Shown here: positions 54,039 through 63,005 of the stretch, piece by piece
Position numbering within the stretch: the stretch's first letter is position 1
Layout of the letters: each line of letters starts with the position of its first letter
Assembly: GCF_900115775.1 (NCBI RefSeq)
Contig: NZ_FOXS01000001.1
Location: 248,001 to 312,000 of the forward strand
Direction: 5' to 3'
DNA length: 64,000 nt
Origin: Hymenobacter arizonensis
Lineage (GTDB): Bacteria; Bacteroidota; Bacteroidia; Cytophagales; Hymenobacteraceae
Notes under the pieces: model-generated
Told to the model about the DNA's origin: nothing
The model's database searches: none
What the model saw: the letters and a program-made list of their open reading frames with translations, nothing else
Position numbers and translations under genes: made by a program

Positions 54039-55409
54039 CTAAAACCCTTTCGGCAACTCAATCCCCTTAATAGTCTTGTACAAGCTCAGCGCATTCTGGT
54101 CGGTCATGCCTGCCACAAAATCGGTGAGAAGCAAGATTTTCTCATAAGCTGATACGCCAGCCTGGTGCCCTTCGGCGCGGAATTGCTCGGGGAGCAGGAG
54201 CAGCAATTTGCGGCTGCGGTGGCCCTGGCTTTGGTCGAAAATGGCGCAGAGGAAGGCATCTAGTAACCCGCCCAGCACTTCGAAGCCAGCGGCTTCAATT
54301 TCCAGCACGGGGCGGCTGCGGTAGAGCTTCTCGATACTGAGGCGCTGCACTTCCTGCAAGTCGGCCCAGCAGGAAAGCTCCTTGATTAGGGGTGAATCGT
54401 ATTCACCGCTCAGGATGGCGGGGGCATGCTGCGCAAAGAGCGTGGCGGTTTCGGCCACCAGCTTGCCAATGAGCCGGGCGCGGATGTAGCCAAGCTCTTC
54501 GCGCCAGTCGTGCCACTGCACGCTGCCCACGCGGCTGGCCGGGTCGTTGAGCATCTTCTTGAGCAGACCCAACCCGGCCTGTGGCTCAATTAAGCCGAGT
54601 TTCAGGCCGTCTTCGAAGTCGATGATGCGGTAGCAGAGGTCGTCGGCGGCTTCTACCAAAAAGGCTAGCGGGTGGCGGTGGGTAAAGCCCAAGGCGGGGT
54701 CGCCTTTGGGTAGCAAACCTAGCTCGGCTGCCAGGTGCTGGAAGCGTGGGCTTTCGGTTTGAAAGTGGCCGTACTTTTTCTCGGAGGCACCGCCAAGCTT
54801 GGCCTCATTTGGTACAATGCTGGGCTTGGGGTATTTGGTGAAGGCACCCAGGGTGGCGTAGGTGAGGCCCAGGCCAGCGGTGCCGGTGCTGTGGGCCGCG
54901 TAGGTGTGCGTGAGGATGCGGAACCCCGCCGCGTTGCCTTCGAAGTGCTGCAGGTCGGCAACCTGGGCGGGGGTAAGCTTCTCCAGGTAGGGCGCGGCGG
55001 CCGCGCTGGCAAAGTAGCTGCTGATGGCGTCCTCGCCGGAGTGGCCGAAGGGAGGGTTGCCGATGTCGTGGGCGAGGCAGGCGGCGGCCACAATGTCGCC
55101 GCAGTCCTGGTCGAGGTTGGGGAGGAGGTGGGCCAGAGCGGCATCGTCTTCCAGCAGGTGGCGGGCGGCGAGGCGGCCCAGGGAGCGGCCCACCACGGCG
55201 GTTTCCAGCGAGTGGGTGAGGCGGGTGTGCACGAAGTCGGTTTCGGGCAGCGGCATCACCTGCGTTTTACGCTGCAGGCGCCGGAAGGCGGAGCTGAACA
55301 CCACCCGGTCGTAGTCCTGCACGAAGGCCCCGCGAACGGGCGTCGCACTGGGCGGGGGCAGAAGCTGGTTGGGAAAGCGGCGTTGCGAAAGCAGGCGCGG
55401 CCAGTGCAT
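54039..55409 (-). CDS. Deoxyguanosinetriphosphate triphosphohydrolase-like (dNTPase)
   Basis: A 456-residue HD-domain enzyme of the Dgt family, which removes triphosphate from dNTPs. Features are VVFSSAFRRLQRKTQV, the HD start DFVHTRLTHSLETAVVGRSLG, AACLAHDIGNPPFGHSGEDAI with the metal-binding HD, and the later HRHPLAFLVEAADDLCYRIIDFED. I chose the ATG at 55409 (MHWPRLLSQRRF) because it matches the family N-terminus. A longer frame begins at a GTG at 55496, 7 bases after the upstream peptidase gene's stop. Nucleotide specificity is unclear. Confidence 0.9.
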   Translation of the reverse strand: MHWPRLLSQRRFPNQLLPPPSATPVRGAFVQDYDRVVFSSAFRRLQRKTQVMPLPETDFVHTRLTHSLETAVVGRSLGRLAARHLLEDDAALAHLLPNLDQDCGDIVAAACLAHDIGNPPFGHSGEDAISSYFASAAAAPYLEKLTPAQVADLQHFEGNAAGFRILTHTYAAHSTGTAGLGLTYATLGAFTKYPKPSIVPNEAKLGGASEKKYGHFQTESPRFQHLAAELGLLPKGDPALGFTHRHPLAFLVEAADDLCYRIIDFEDGLKLGLIEPQAGLGLLKKMLNDPASRVGSVQWHDWREELGYIRARLIGKLVAETATLFAQHAPAILSGEYDSPLIKELSCWADLQEVQRLSIEKLYRSRPVLEIEAAGFEVLGGLLDAFLCAIFDQSQGHRSRKLLLLLPEQFRAEGHQAGVSAYEKILLLTDFVAGMTDQNALSLYKTIKGIELPKGF

Positions 55410-55502
55410 GGACTTTTCCACGGGGAAGGCAGTTGAACGGGTGGAGGCGCGAAGAAGCAAGTGGGTGAGGGCAAATTGCTGCGCCGCCTCGCCCACTTGT
55501 TC

Positions 55503-58500
55503 CTACTCGGCTAGCTTTTTATCCAGCAACCGGAAGGGGTTGGCTTGGTTAAGGTTGAAGACGAAACGGATGCGGTCCGTGAAGTCCTTGCGGCTATCGG
55601 GGAAGCCGTTGTTGTACTGCGAGCCGGCCACGGGGAGGTAGAGCTCGAAGAAGTTGCGGATGACCGGCACCACTACGCCCGCATCGTAAAAAAGGCGCTG
55701 CGAGGACGTGCCATTAGCTGGCTGGCGTTCGGCGGTGGCGCCGAAATCGGCGAATACGGCGAGGCCCGTGATGGGCAAATCGGCCTGCAGGTTGAGGGTG
55801 CTGAGCCATTCGGTGCTGAAGGCCGGCACGAAGGCTTTGAAGGCGCCGTCGCGGTTGTCGGTCTGGTGCACCTGGGCCGTGAGGGAGCGAGAAATCTGCT
55901 GGCGGTCGAGGAAAGCCGTTTGGCGGCGGTAGTCGGGGCTGCCGCTGAGGCCGAGCACAAATAGATTGTTGCTGGATTGAGTTAGGAAACGTCCGCCGAA
56001 CAGGCGCACGTTCACTCGCTTTTTGGGGGCGTAAAACCGTTCGTAAGTAGCGTGGGCGCGGAGCAGCAGGGCCGAGCTGTTCTTCAACTCGCCGCTGGGC
56101 TGCTTGTCGAAGTTGTTGGCCTCGACGTGAGCCGTCCAGTTGTGGAGGGCGTTGCCGCCGCGCACCCCGTACTCGGCGGTGAGCACGTTGGTCAGGCCCT
56201 CGTCCTGGTCGTCGACGGAGGTAAGGGCGAATTTTGCCTCGTGCTGGGGCTGGTCGTAGGCCGAGTGCGGGAAAACCACCGTCACGCTGGGCTCCACTTT
56301 CAGGTAGCGCTCAAAGCGCTGCAGCAGCAGGCCCGTCACCACCTGGCGCGTGTAGCGGGTGGGCAGCACGTTGAGCTTGAAGGAAGCAATGCCGTTCAGC
56401 TCGTTGCGGTTGAAGCTGTACATGGGCATGGCCAGGTACTGCACCTTTTTGGTAGTGAGCGGACTGTTGTAGAAGGCCGCGCCGAGCATGAATTTATCGA
56501 AAGTGTTGGCTCCGATGACAGGCAGCCAGCTGATGGCCGACCGGTCCCAGCGCTCCACGCTGGCCACGGGCTGCAGCCGCACCGGCTCCCAGCGGCGGAA
56601 GTTGCCGCCCCCGAGCGCCAGCCGGTCGTCGCGGCGATTGAGCTGGGGCGTCAGGTACTCGGCATCGACCACCACGGCGGCCACATTTTCAAGGCGGAAA
56701 TTGAGCTGGCTTTCGGCGTCGTCTTCTGGGTTGCCCATGGGCAGAGACCACAGGGTTTGCAGCACTTTGCCCTGGGCATCAACCGTCGACACGGGCACGG
56801 CCCAGAGCACGGGCGAATCGGTGCGCACCAGCACTTTTACTTGGTCACCAATCTGCTGAATGGCGAAAATGTCGGCGTTGTATTCGCGGGTATTGGTGAG
56901 CATATCCTGAAAAAACCAGTCGAGTTTCTGCCCTGTGCTTTCCTCAAATGTGGTTTCTATATCCTCCGGGTAAGGGTGCTTGAACTGCCACTTGGTGTAG
57001 TAGGCCCGCATGGCGTCGTCGAACTTCTCCTGGCCCAGGTAGCCCGCCAGGTATTTGAACAGCGCGGCAGTTTTGAAATACACTATCACGCCGTAGTTCA
57101 CCTGGCCGTACTCGGCCGATGTTGGGCCCTGCACCGGCTGGTCGAGCCCGCGGCTGGCCATTACCTGGTAGGGCACTTGGTTGAGGGCATTGCCGGGCAG
57201 GTTTTCCACGCCCAGGGCCTTGGCCGCAGCCGGGCTTTTGTAGATGTCCTGCAGCATGCCGGCCTGGGGGTTGTCGCGGCCCTCTACCCGCAGCTGCAGG
57301 TAGCTGTTCAGGCCTTCGTCCATCCAGGGGAAATCACGCTCGTTGCTTCCCAGAATGCCGTAAAACCAGTTGTGGCCCACCTCGTGAATGATGGCCGCAG
57401 GCTGAGTCACGGTCACCATGGGGTACTCCATGCCTGAGCCGGCACTCAGGGCGCCATCGACGGCGGTGGCCGAGGAATAAGGGTATTCACCTACCCACTG
57501 CGAGTAGTAGGTGAGGGCGTCGTTAACGTCCTGCAAGCCTTTAATCCACTTCTCGGCGTCGGTGTTGGTGAACAGCACCCAGGAGGTTACCGTGCGGCCT
57601 GAGGGCAGGGTTACGCCGCTTTTGAGCACGTTATAGCGCTTGTCGGCAAACCAGGCGAAGTCGTGTATCCGGTCCTGCTTGTAGCGCAGGGTTTTGGTGG
57701 TGGCGTCGGAAGCCGGAAACGCTAGGTCGTTGCCGAAGTCTTTGGCGGTGGTTTTGAGCGCCGCGGCAGCGGCTAAACCGTCCATGCGGGCGCGCTCGTC
57801 GGGATTTTGCAGCTCGCCGGTGGCTCCCACGGTGTAGTTGGTGGGCAGCGTGATGCTCACGTCGAAAGAGCCAAACTCGGAGTAAAACTCGCCCTGGTTG
57901 AGGTAGGGCATGGGGTGCCAGCCGCGTCGGTCATATACTGCCGGCTTGGGGTACCACTGCGTAATCTGATAGCTCTGCCCCACGTGCCCAAGCCGCGAAA
58001 ACGAGGCGGGTAGCTTCACCCGAAACGGCGTACTAATGGTGGCGGTGGCCCCCGGCGCCAGCTTTTGTGGCAGCACAAGCTTGGCGATATCCGGATTCAG
58101 TGGGTCGAATTCGAGCTTGGCTGCCTGGCCGTTTACCTTGAAGTCGAGGCCGTCGATAAAGCCCCGGTCGGCGGCTTTGGCAAACTGAAACTTGCGGTCG
58201 CCGTTGCGTAGCTGCTGCTTAGCGAAGGCGGTGGTGTTGTCCTTGTAGGCGTTGGGCCAGAGGTGAAACCAGATGAAGGAAAGCGCCGCCGGGGAGTTGT
58301 TGACGTAGGTCAGCTCCTCGCGCCCCGTGAGCTCATGGGCTTTGTCATCAAGCGTGACGTCGATGGAATAATTGACTTCCTGTTGAAAATAAGGAGCGGA
58401 AGATGGGCGCGGCGGGCGGGCGGGGCGGCTCGTTTTGGCCGGGCGCGCCGATTTGGCCTTTTTGGTGGGCTGGGCCAGGGCCAGGCCCGGCAGCAGGGCC

Positions 58501-58529
58501 AGCAGGCCCAGGAGAGTACGTGTGTTCAT
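55503..58529 (-). CDS. M1-type metallopeptidase with C-terminal barrel-like domain
   Basis: A 1008-residue exported protein. The signal peptide is MNTRTLLGLLALLPGLALAQ, followed by a basic Lys/Pro/Arg-rich linker. The M1 (gluzincin) site is HEXXH-X18-E: H382, E383, H386 and E405 in HEVGHNWFYGILGSNERDFPWMDEGLNSY, with SGMEYP just upstream. The last 370 residues have alternating aromatic beta strands and end with ITGLAVFADFGATAE, FYDAGVVVPVIRNFFELYLPV and FTDRIRFVFNL. This resembles the surface-antigen (Bam/D15-like) barrel end. It could be an outer-membrane-anchored peptidase. The ATG at 58529 is supported by the signal peptide. It is unrelated in domain make-up to the M1 enzyme at 643-3132. 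Confidence 0.85.
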   Translation of the reverse strand: MNTRTLLGLLALLPGLALAQPTKKAKSARPAKTSRPARPPRPSSAPYFQQEVNYSIDVTLDDKAHELTGREELTYVNNSPAALSFIWFHLWPNAYKDNTTAFAKQQLRNGDRKFQFAKAADRGFIDGLDFKVNGQAAKLEFDPLNPDIAKLVLPQKLAPGATATISTPFRVKLPASFSRLGHVGQSYQITQWYPKPAVYDRRGWHPMPYLNQGEFYSEFGSFDVSITLPTNYTVGATGELQNPDERARMDGLAAAAALKTTAKDFGNDLAFPASDATTKTLRYKQDRIHDFAWFADKRYNVLKSGVTLPSGRTVTSWVLFTNTDAEKWIKGLQDVNDALTYYSQWVGEYPYSSATAVDGALSAGSGMEYPMVTVTQPAAIIHEVGHNWFYGILGSNERDFPWMDEGLNSYLQLRVEGRDNPQAGMLQDIYKSPAAAKALGVENLPGNALNQVPYQVMASRGLDQPVQGPTSAEYGQVNYGVIVYFKTAALFKYLAGYLGQEKFDDAMRAYYTKWQFKHPYPEDIETTFEESTGQKLDWFFQDMLTNTREYNADIFAIQQIGDQVKVLVRTDSPVLWAVPVSTVDAQGKVLQTLWSLPMGNPEDDAESQLNFRLENVAAVVVDAEYLTPQLNRRDDRLALGGGNFRRWEPVRLQPVASVERWDRSAISWLPVIGANTFDKFMLGAAFYNSPLTTKKVQYLAMPMYSFNRNELNGIASFKLNVLPTRYTRQVVTGLLLQRFERYLKVEPSVTVVFPHSAYDQPQHEAKFALTSVDDQDEGLTNVLTAEYGVRGGNALHNWTAHVEANNFDKQPSGELKNSSALLLRAHATYERFYAPKKRVNVRLFGGRFLTQSSNNLFVLGLSGSPDYRRQTAFLDRQQISRSLTAQVHQTDNRDGAFKAFVPAFSTEWLSTLNLQADLPITGLAVFADFGATAERQPANGTSSQRLFYDAGVVVPVIRNFFELYLPVAGSQYNNGFPDSRKDFTDRIRFVFNLNQANPFRLLDKKLAE

Positions 58530-58681
58530 GCTGAAACTAGTGAGCCGGTAGTAGAGCCCGCGCCCATGCCGCGAAGCTACGGCGCGACTACGAACCAACT
58601 GGTCTTACCGAATCTGCTTGCTGGTTTGGCCTACCTTGGTGCGGCCCCAGAGAGGTAGTTCCAATCCCACCGCCGCAAACT

Positions 58682-59188
58682 ATGAAACGACCCCCTTTTG
58701 AAATTCACCCGATGCTCTCTGACGACACCGTGCTCCTGCGCTCAATCGCGCCGCACGAGGTTTCGCAACTCATTGCCATTTCATTTTACGATGCCCAGCA
58801 GGCCACTACCCTTGACCAAGCAGCTACCATGCTGGCGAGAATCAGTGAAGACTACCGCGCCGGAAACACCATTCATTGGGGAATTGAGGACACCCTCACC
58901 CATCAGCTCGTTGGCACGTGCGGCTACTACCGCGGGTTTGAGAAGGGGAGGGGCGAATTGGGCTGCGTGCTACTGGAGCAATTCCGTGGCCATGGATACA
59001 TGGCAAAAGCCCTCAAACTGGCAGTTGACTTCGGCAGGGATGAAATGAAATTGAAAGCGGTTGTGGCCATAACAACAAGACTCAACCATCCGGCCGTACG
59101 TCTTCTGGAAAGCCTTGATTTTCGGGAGGTAGCAGCGTTGCCAGACGGCTATGTGGAATACAGCTATCCCTTTCGGGCCGAGTCATAG
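58682..59188 (+). CDS. GNAT family N-acetyltransferase (RimJ/RimL-like)
   Basis: A 168-residue acetyl-CoA-dependent transferase of the RimJ/RimL type. It has VLLRSIAPHEVSQLIAI, WGIEDTLTHQLVGTCGYYRGFEKGRGELGCVLLEQFRGHGYMAKALKLAVDFG with the CoA-binding R/QxxGxG-like loop, and NHPAVRLLESLDFREVA. The acceptor amine is not known. A near-consensus TACCTTGG lies upstream. Confidence 0.9.
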   Translation: MKRPPFEIHPMLSDDTVLLRSIAPHEVSQLIAISFYDAQQATTLDQAATMLARISEDYRAGNTIHWGIEDTLTHQLVGTCGYYRGFEKGRGELGCVLLEQFRGHGYMAKALKLAVDFGRDEMKLKAVVAITTRLNHPAVRLLESLDFREVAALPDGYVEYSYPFRAES

Positions 59189-59202
59189 CGCACTTGGAGC
59201 GC

Positions 59203-59880
59203 TCAGCGGGTTTCTTCCTCGTGCGTGCGCCCCAGCAGCCGCACCGTGCCGTACCCAATCAGCAGAAACACGCCAAATACCATGGTCACGCCCCAGGTGC
59301 GCGGGTGGTTGAGCGGGTTCACCAGCCGGTTGAGGATGTCGTAGAACAGCGTGAGCGGGTTGGCCAGCACGTCCCAGGAGTTGAAGCGCAGGTAGCGGCC
59401 CAGGTAGATGCCAAAGCTGCTGAGCAGCAGCGCGGCCGTCACAAACACCCAGCCCATCCACAAGCCCAGCCGCCGCTGCACCAGCGCGTGCATGTCGAGC
59501 AAAGACGCGTAGGCCAGCATCAGCCCGTTCCAGGAGCAGCTCAGTATCAGAGCCAAGTCGTACCAATACGGCACGCCCTGCCGGGGCTCAAGGTGAAACA
59601 GGTCGGTGACGAGGTAGGGGGCATTGGGAAAAAACAACAGCCAGGCCGCACCCACCAGCAGCAGCAAAAAGGCGCGCGGCGGCGTGGCCGCCAGGGTCAG
59701 TGCCGCGCTCAGGCAAAAAGGAATTGCCGCCAGAAACAGATTCCAGAGCAGGAAGATGAATTGCAGCCGCCCCGTAAGCAGCACCCGGCCCCCAATCAGC
59801 ACGAAACTCAGGCCCAGCGAAAGCGCCAGCACAAAATACAGCGGCAGGCGGCGGCGCAGGGCTTCGGAGGAGATGGGCAT
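59203..59880 (-). CDS. DUF1361 membrane protein
   Basis: A 225-residue integral membrane protein with about six segments. The family motif WLLFFPNAPYLVTDLFHLEPR is present, followed by VPYWYDLALILSCSWNGLMLAYASL and the late FNSWDVLANP. The function of DUF1361 proteins is unknown. It converges with the GNAT gene (14-base gap) and starts 38 bases downstream of the TolC gene's stop on the same strand. Confidence 0.85.
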   Translation of the reverse strand: MPISSEALRRRLPLYFVLALSLGLSFVLIGGRVLLTGRLQFIFLLWNLFLAAIPFCLSAALTLAATPPRAFLLLLVGAAWLLFFPNAPYLVTDLFHLEPRQGVPYWYDLALILSCSWNGLMLAYASLLDMHALVQRRLGLWMGWVFVTAALLLSSFGIYLGRYLRFNSWDVLANPLTLFYDILNRLVNPLNHPRTWGVTMVFGVFLLIGYGTVRLLGRTHEEETR

Positions 59881-59919
59881 GGCGCTAAGATAACGGGAAT
59901 GCGAAAGCGTGCGCGTCCT

Positions 59920-61389
59920 CTACAGTAACCCACCCAGGCTGAACACGCGGCCGGCCTGCACCTGGCCGTATTTGGCTTGCAACTCGGCTAGCTTGAGGCG
60001 GGAATTTACCAGCGAGGCTTCGCGGGAGTTGAGGAGGAACACGGTGCTTTCGCCGTTTTCGAAGCGGATTTGCTCGCCGTCGCGCAGGCGTTGGTAGTTT
60101 TCCACGGCCTGCGCCTGCATGCGCAGCTGCTGCACCAGGGCCTGCCACTCGTTGGCGTTCATCTGGACGGCGGTTTGCACGAAGCGGGCATCTTGTTCAA
60201 GGCCTAGCTCGGCCTCCCGGATTTTCAGGGCATTGACTTGCAGCTTGCCGCGCTCCTGGCGCAGAAACAAGGGCTGCGCAAAGCTGAAGCCTACCTTGTA
60301 GTTGTTGGCGAGGTAGCCTCCAGCGTAGGTCGAGGGCGAGCGGCTTTCGAGGGAGAAGGGCTGGCCGCCGTGCAGCAGGTTGGCATCGAGCGAGAGCTTA
60401 GGTAACAGCTTGTTGCGCACCAGCCGGCGCTCAATGCCCAGGCCCTCGAGCTTGGCACGGGTTTTCAGCAGGTCGGGATGAAACTCCTGGGCCTGGCCCA
60501 GGTTCTGCTGCAGGGAGTCGCGGGGGTAGTCGCGCCAGGTGAGGGGCGGGGGCAGCAGCTGCGGCCGGGCCGTGGCGGGCAGCTCACGGGGCTGGCTGTT
60601 CTGGTCCCACAGGTAGTTGGAAACCATGAGGGTGGCGTTTTGCCACTGACCTAGGGCCTGCGCCAGCTGCGTTTCGCGGTTCTGGAGCTCGGTGAGGGCT
60701 TCTACCGAGTCGATGGCCGCGAGGTCGCCTTGGCGCACCCGCTCGCGGGTTGCCTCAAAACGTACCCGGCCCAGGTCGCGGTTGTTGCGCAGCAACTGGT
60801 AGCGCTGGTAGCTCAGGCTCCACTCCCAATAGTCTTTGGTAGCGGTCAGAATGAGTTTGTTGAGAGCGGCCCGACGCTCAGCTTCGGCCAGGCCTACCAT
60901 GGCCTGGGCAATGCGCAGGGCGGCACGCCGCTCGTCTATCAGAAAGCCCTGGCCCAGCGGCACGGAAATGCCCACGTAGCTCAGGCCCGCCGGCGAGGTA
61001 AATTCCTGGGGGTTGACGTAGGTGCCCACGCCGCGCTCGTAGCCGGCCCGCAGGTCGATGCCGCCCAGCCAGATGGGTACGCGGAGGGCATTGTCCCAGT
61101 CGTAGAAATACGACTTGCCGTCAAATTCTTTGCCGTAGAACTTGCTTTCTGCCCGGGGGTCGAAGGCGCCCCGGGCCTGGCGCACTTCCTGCTGTGCCCG
61201 CTCGGGCAAGAGGCCCGCCTGCCGGGCCACGGGGTGGCGCTCGGTTACGAAGCGGTAAAAATCGTTGAGGCCAAATACGGCCGAGTCTCCCGCTGCTGGG
61301 CTGGTTTGCGCGCACAAGGGCCCGGCCAGCGCCAGCACAAGGGCGATGGGTCGAAGCACGCTTTTGAGGACCTGATTCAGCTTACTCAC
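59920..61389 (-). CDS. TolC family outer-membrane efflux protein
   Basis: A 489-residue outer-membrane channel protein with signal peptide ending LALAGPLCAQ. Two long helical repeats typical of TolC are visible: LRIAQAMVGLAEAERRAALNKLILTATKDYWEWSLSYQRYQLL, then a second set ending YGQVQAGRVFSLGGLL. It would form the exit duct for the adjacent HlyD and ABC genes on the same strand. It starts with GTG. Confidence 0.9.
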   Translation of the reverse strand: MSKLNQVLKSVLRPIALVLALAGPLCAQTSPAAGDSAVFGLNDFYRFVTERHPVARQAGLLPERAQQEVRQARGAFDPRAESKFYGKEFDGKSYFYDWDNALRVPIWLGGIDLRAGYERGVGTYVNPQEFTSPAGLSYVGISVPLGQGFLIDERRAALRIAQAMVGLAEAERRAALNKLILTATKDYWEWSLSYQRYQLLRNNRDLGRVRFEATRERVRQGDLAAIDSVEALTELQNRETQLAQALGQWQNATLMVSNYLWDQNSQPRELPATARPQLLPPPLTWRDYPRDSLQQNLGQAQEFHPDLLKTRAKLEGLGIERRLVRNKLLPKLSLDANLLHGGQPFSLESRSPSTYAGGYLANNYKVGFSFAQPLFLRQERGKLQVNALKIREAELGLEQDARFVQTAVQMNANEWQALVQQLRMQAQAVENYQRLRDGEQIRFENGESTVFLLNSREASLVNSRLKLAELQAKYGQVQAGRVFSLGGLL

Positions 61390-61499
61390 GGGTGGTTTAC
61401 TTCTGTATTATTGGAGGGTGTTTTACACGGAAGGCAAGAGGAAACAGGCAAGGCCTTGCACTGTTTTTCACTCCTTTCTACCGCGCCGTAACCATTATT

Positions 61500-62885
61500 C
61501 TACTCTTCGCTGCTGCCGCCTTTGTCGGCTTTCTTTTCTTTGCCGCCGGCTTTCTTTTCGGGCTCGGGCTCGCCCACAAAGTCGGGCGGGAAGCCGTTGA
61601 GTTGCCGCCACAGCTCGTACCAAATGGGCACGTCGTCGAGCAGGGCCCAGCCGTACACGCCCGAGCCCACGCGCAGGGGCTTCGGCCAGGCTTCCTGGGT
61701 GCTGTCGGGGATTACCAGAATGCGGTACTGCCCTTGCGAGTCGATGTTGTCGATGACGGCCACCGTGCCGCCAAAGGTGCCGAAGCTGGTGCCGGGCCAG
61801 CCCGTGAACACCAGCGCCGGCCAGCCATCGAACTGCAGCCGCACCTGCCGGCCCACGCGCAGCAAGGGAATGTCCATGGGCTTGACGTAGAGCTCGGCCG
61901 CCAGCTGGGGCGTCGAGGGCATCATGGTCACGATGTCCTCACCTTCCTTCACAATCTCGCCTTGGCCTTCTTTCAGGGCGCGCACCACGTAGCCGTCCTG
62001 CGGGGCCTGAATGAAGTAGTAGCCGGCCCGAATGCTGAGGTTGGCCAGCTCGTTGCGCATTTTGGCAATCTGGCCTTCGGTGTCAAACTGGTAGGACGTA
62101 GCCGAGCGGCGGTCCGATTCGCTTTTGGAGATTTTATCGGTGTACTCGGCCTGCAGCGACTGCAGCTCGATGATGGCGTTGGTCAGCTCCTGGCGCGAGA
62201 TGCTGAGCTTGTTTTGCACGTCCTGCACCTTGGCCTGGCTTTCCTGGAATTTCAGGCGGCGCGCTTCCAGCTCGGTGAGCGACTTCAGACCCTGGCGGTA
62301 CAGGTTTTCCTGGGCTTCCTGCTGGCGGGTGGCAATGGCAAAGTCAGCCCGCTGGGCCAGCACCTGGGCCGAGTCGGATTGCACCTTCAGGCGGGCCTGC
62401 GACACCTTGTTGCGGGCCTTGCTCAGGCTGAACTGCAGGCCCTGGCGCAGGGCAGTTTGCTGCCCGCCCAGGGCCACGGTTTTGGCGGCGTTTTCGCGCA
62501 GCGAGGCAATCTTGGCTTCGAGCTGCTCGCGGGTGCGCTCCAGCAGTTCGGGGTCGAAGTATTTCTCCTTGATTTCGGCGATTTGCACCAGCGTATCACC
62601 CTTTTTCACCAGCTGGCCCTCGCGCACGTACCATTGCTGAATGCGGCCGCCAATGGTGCTGGGCACGGTTTGGGGCCGGTCTTGCGGGCGCAGGGTGGTG
62701 AGGCGGCCCTGCGAGCGGATGTTCTGCGTCCAGGGCACGAAGCCCGCCACAAACACCAGCAACCCGAGCGTGGCGCCCCAGCGCGCCAACGTGCGCCCGG
62801 CCTTGGGCGTTTGCACCATCCGCAGGGAGCGAAAGCGCCGGCTCTGCGGGTGGGTGTCAGTGTGAAGGTTTTCGACGAAAGGCAT
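61500..62885 (-). CDS. HlyD family membrane-fusion protein
   Basis: A 461-residue periplasmic adaptor. One N-terminal membrane helix (LGLLVFVAGFVPWTQNI) is followed by a biotinyl-lipoyl-like half-motif (GRIQQWYVREGQLVKKGDTLVQI). A long coiled coil of roughly 180 residues runs from LLERTREQLEAKIASL to KISKSESDRRSA, followed by the second half-motif (YYFIQAPQDGYVVRALKEGQGEIVKEGEDIVTM) and a C-terminal beta domain. It links the ABC protein and the TolC-like channel encoded beside it. The Lys/Gly tail (PEKKAGGKEKKADKGG) is unusual. Confidence 0.9.
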   Translation of the reverse strand: MPFVENLHTDTHPQSRRFRSLRMVQTPKAGRTLARWGATLGLLVFVAGFVPWTQNIRSQGRLTTLRPQDRPQTVPSTIGGRIQQWYVREGQLVKKGDTLVQIAEIKEKYFDPELLERTREQLEAKIASLRENAAKTVALGGQQTALRQGLQFSLSKARNKVSQARLKVQSDSAQVLAQRADFAIATRQQEAQENLYRQGLKSLTELEARRLKFQESQAKVQDVQNKLSISRQELTNAIIELQSLQAEYTDKISKSESDRRSATSYQFDTEGQIAKMRNELANLSIRAGYYFIQAPQDGYVVRALKEGQGEIVKEGEDIVTMMPSTPQLAAELYVKPMDIPLLRVGRQVRLQFDGWPALVFTGWPGTSFGTFGGTVAVIDNIDSQGQYRILVIPDSTQEAWPKPLRVGSGVYGWALLDDVPIWYELWRQLNGFPPDFVGEPEPEKKAGGKEKKADKGGSSEE

Positions 62886-63005
62886 GCGGAAGAGTTAATT
62901 TTTGACTGTGGAGAAGCAGGTGCTTCGGGCAGAATTTGCAAGGCTGGAGGGTGCTTGGCGGTTGCGAGAATCTCTCATCCAACCGTCAGCACCATCCCGA
63001 TTCCC

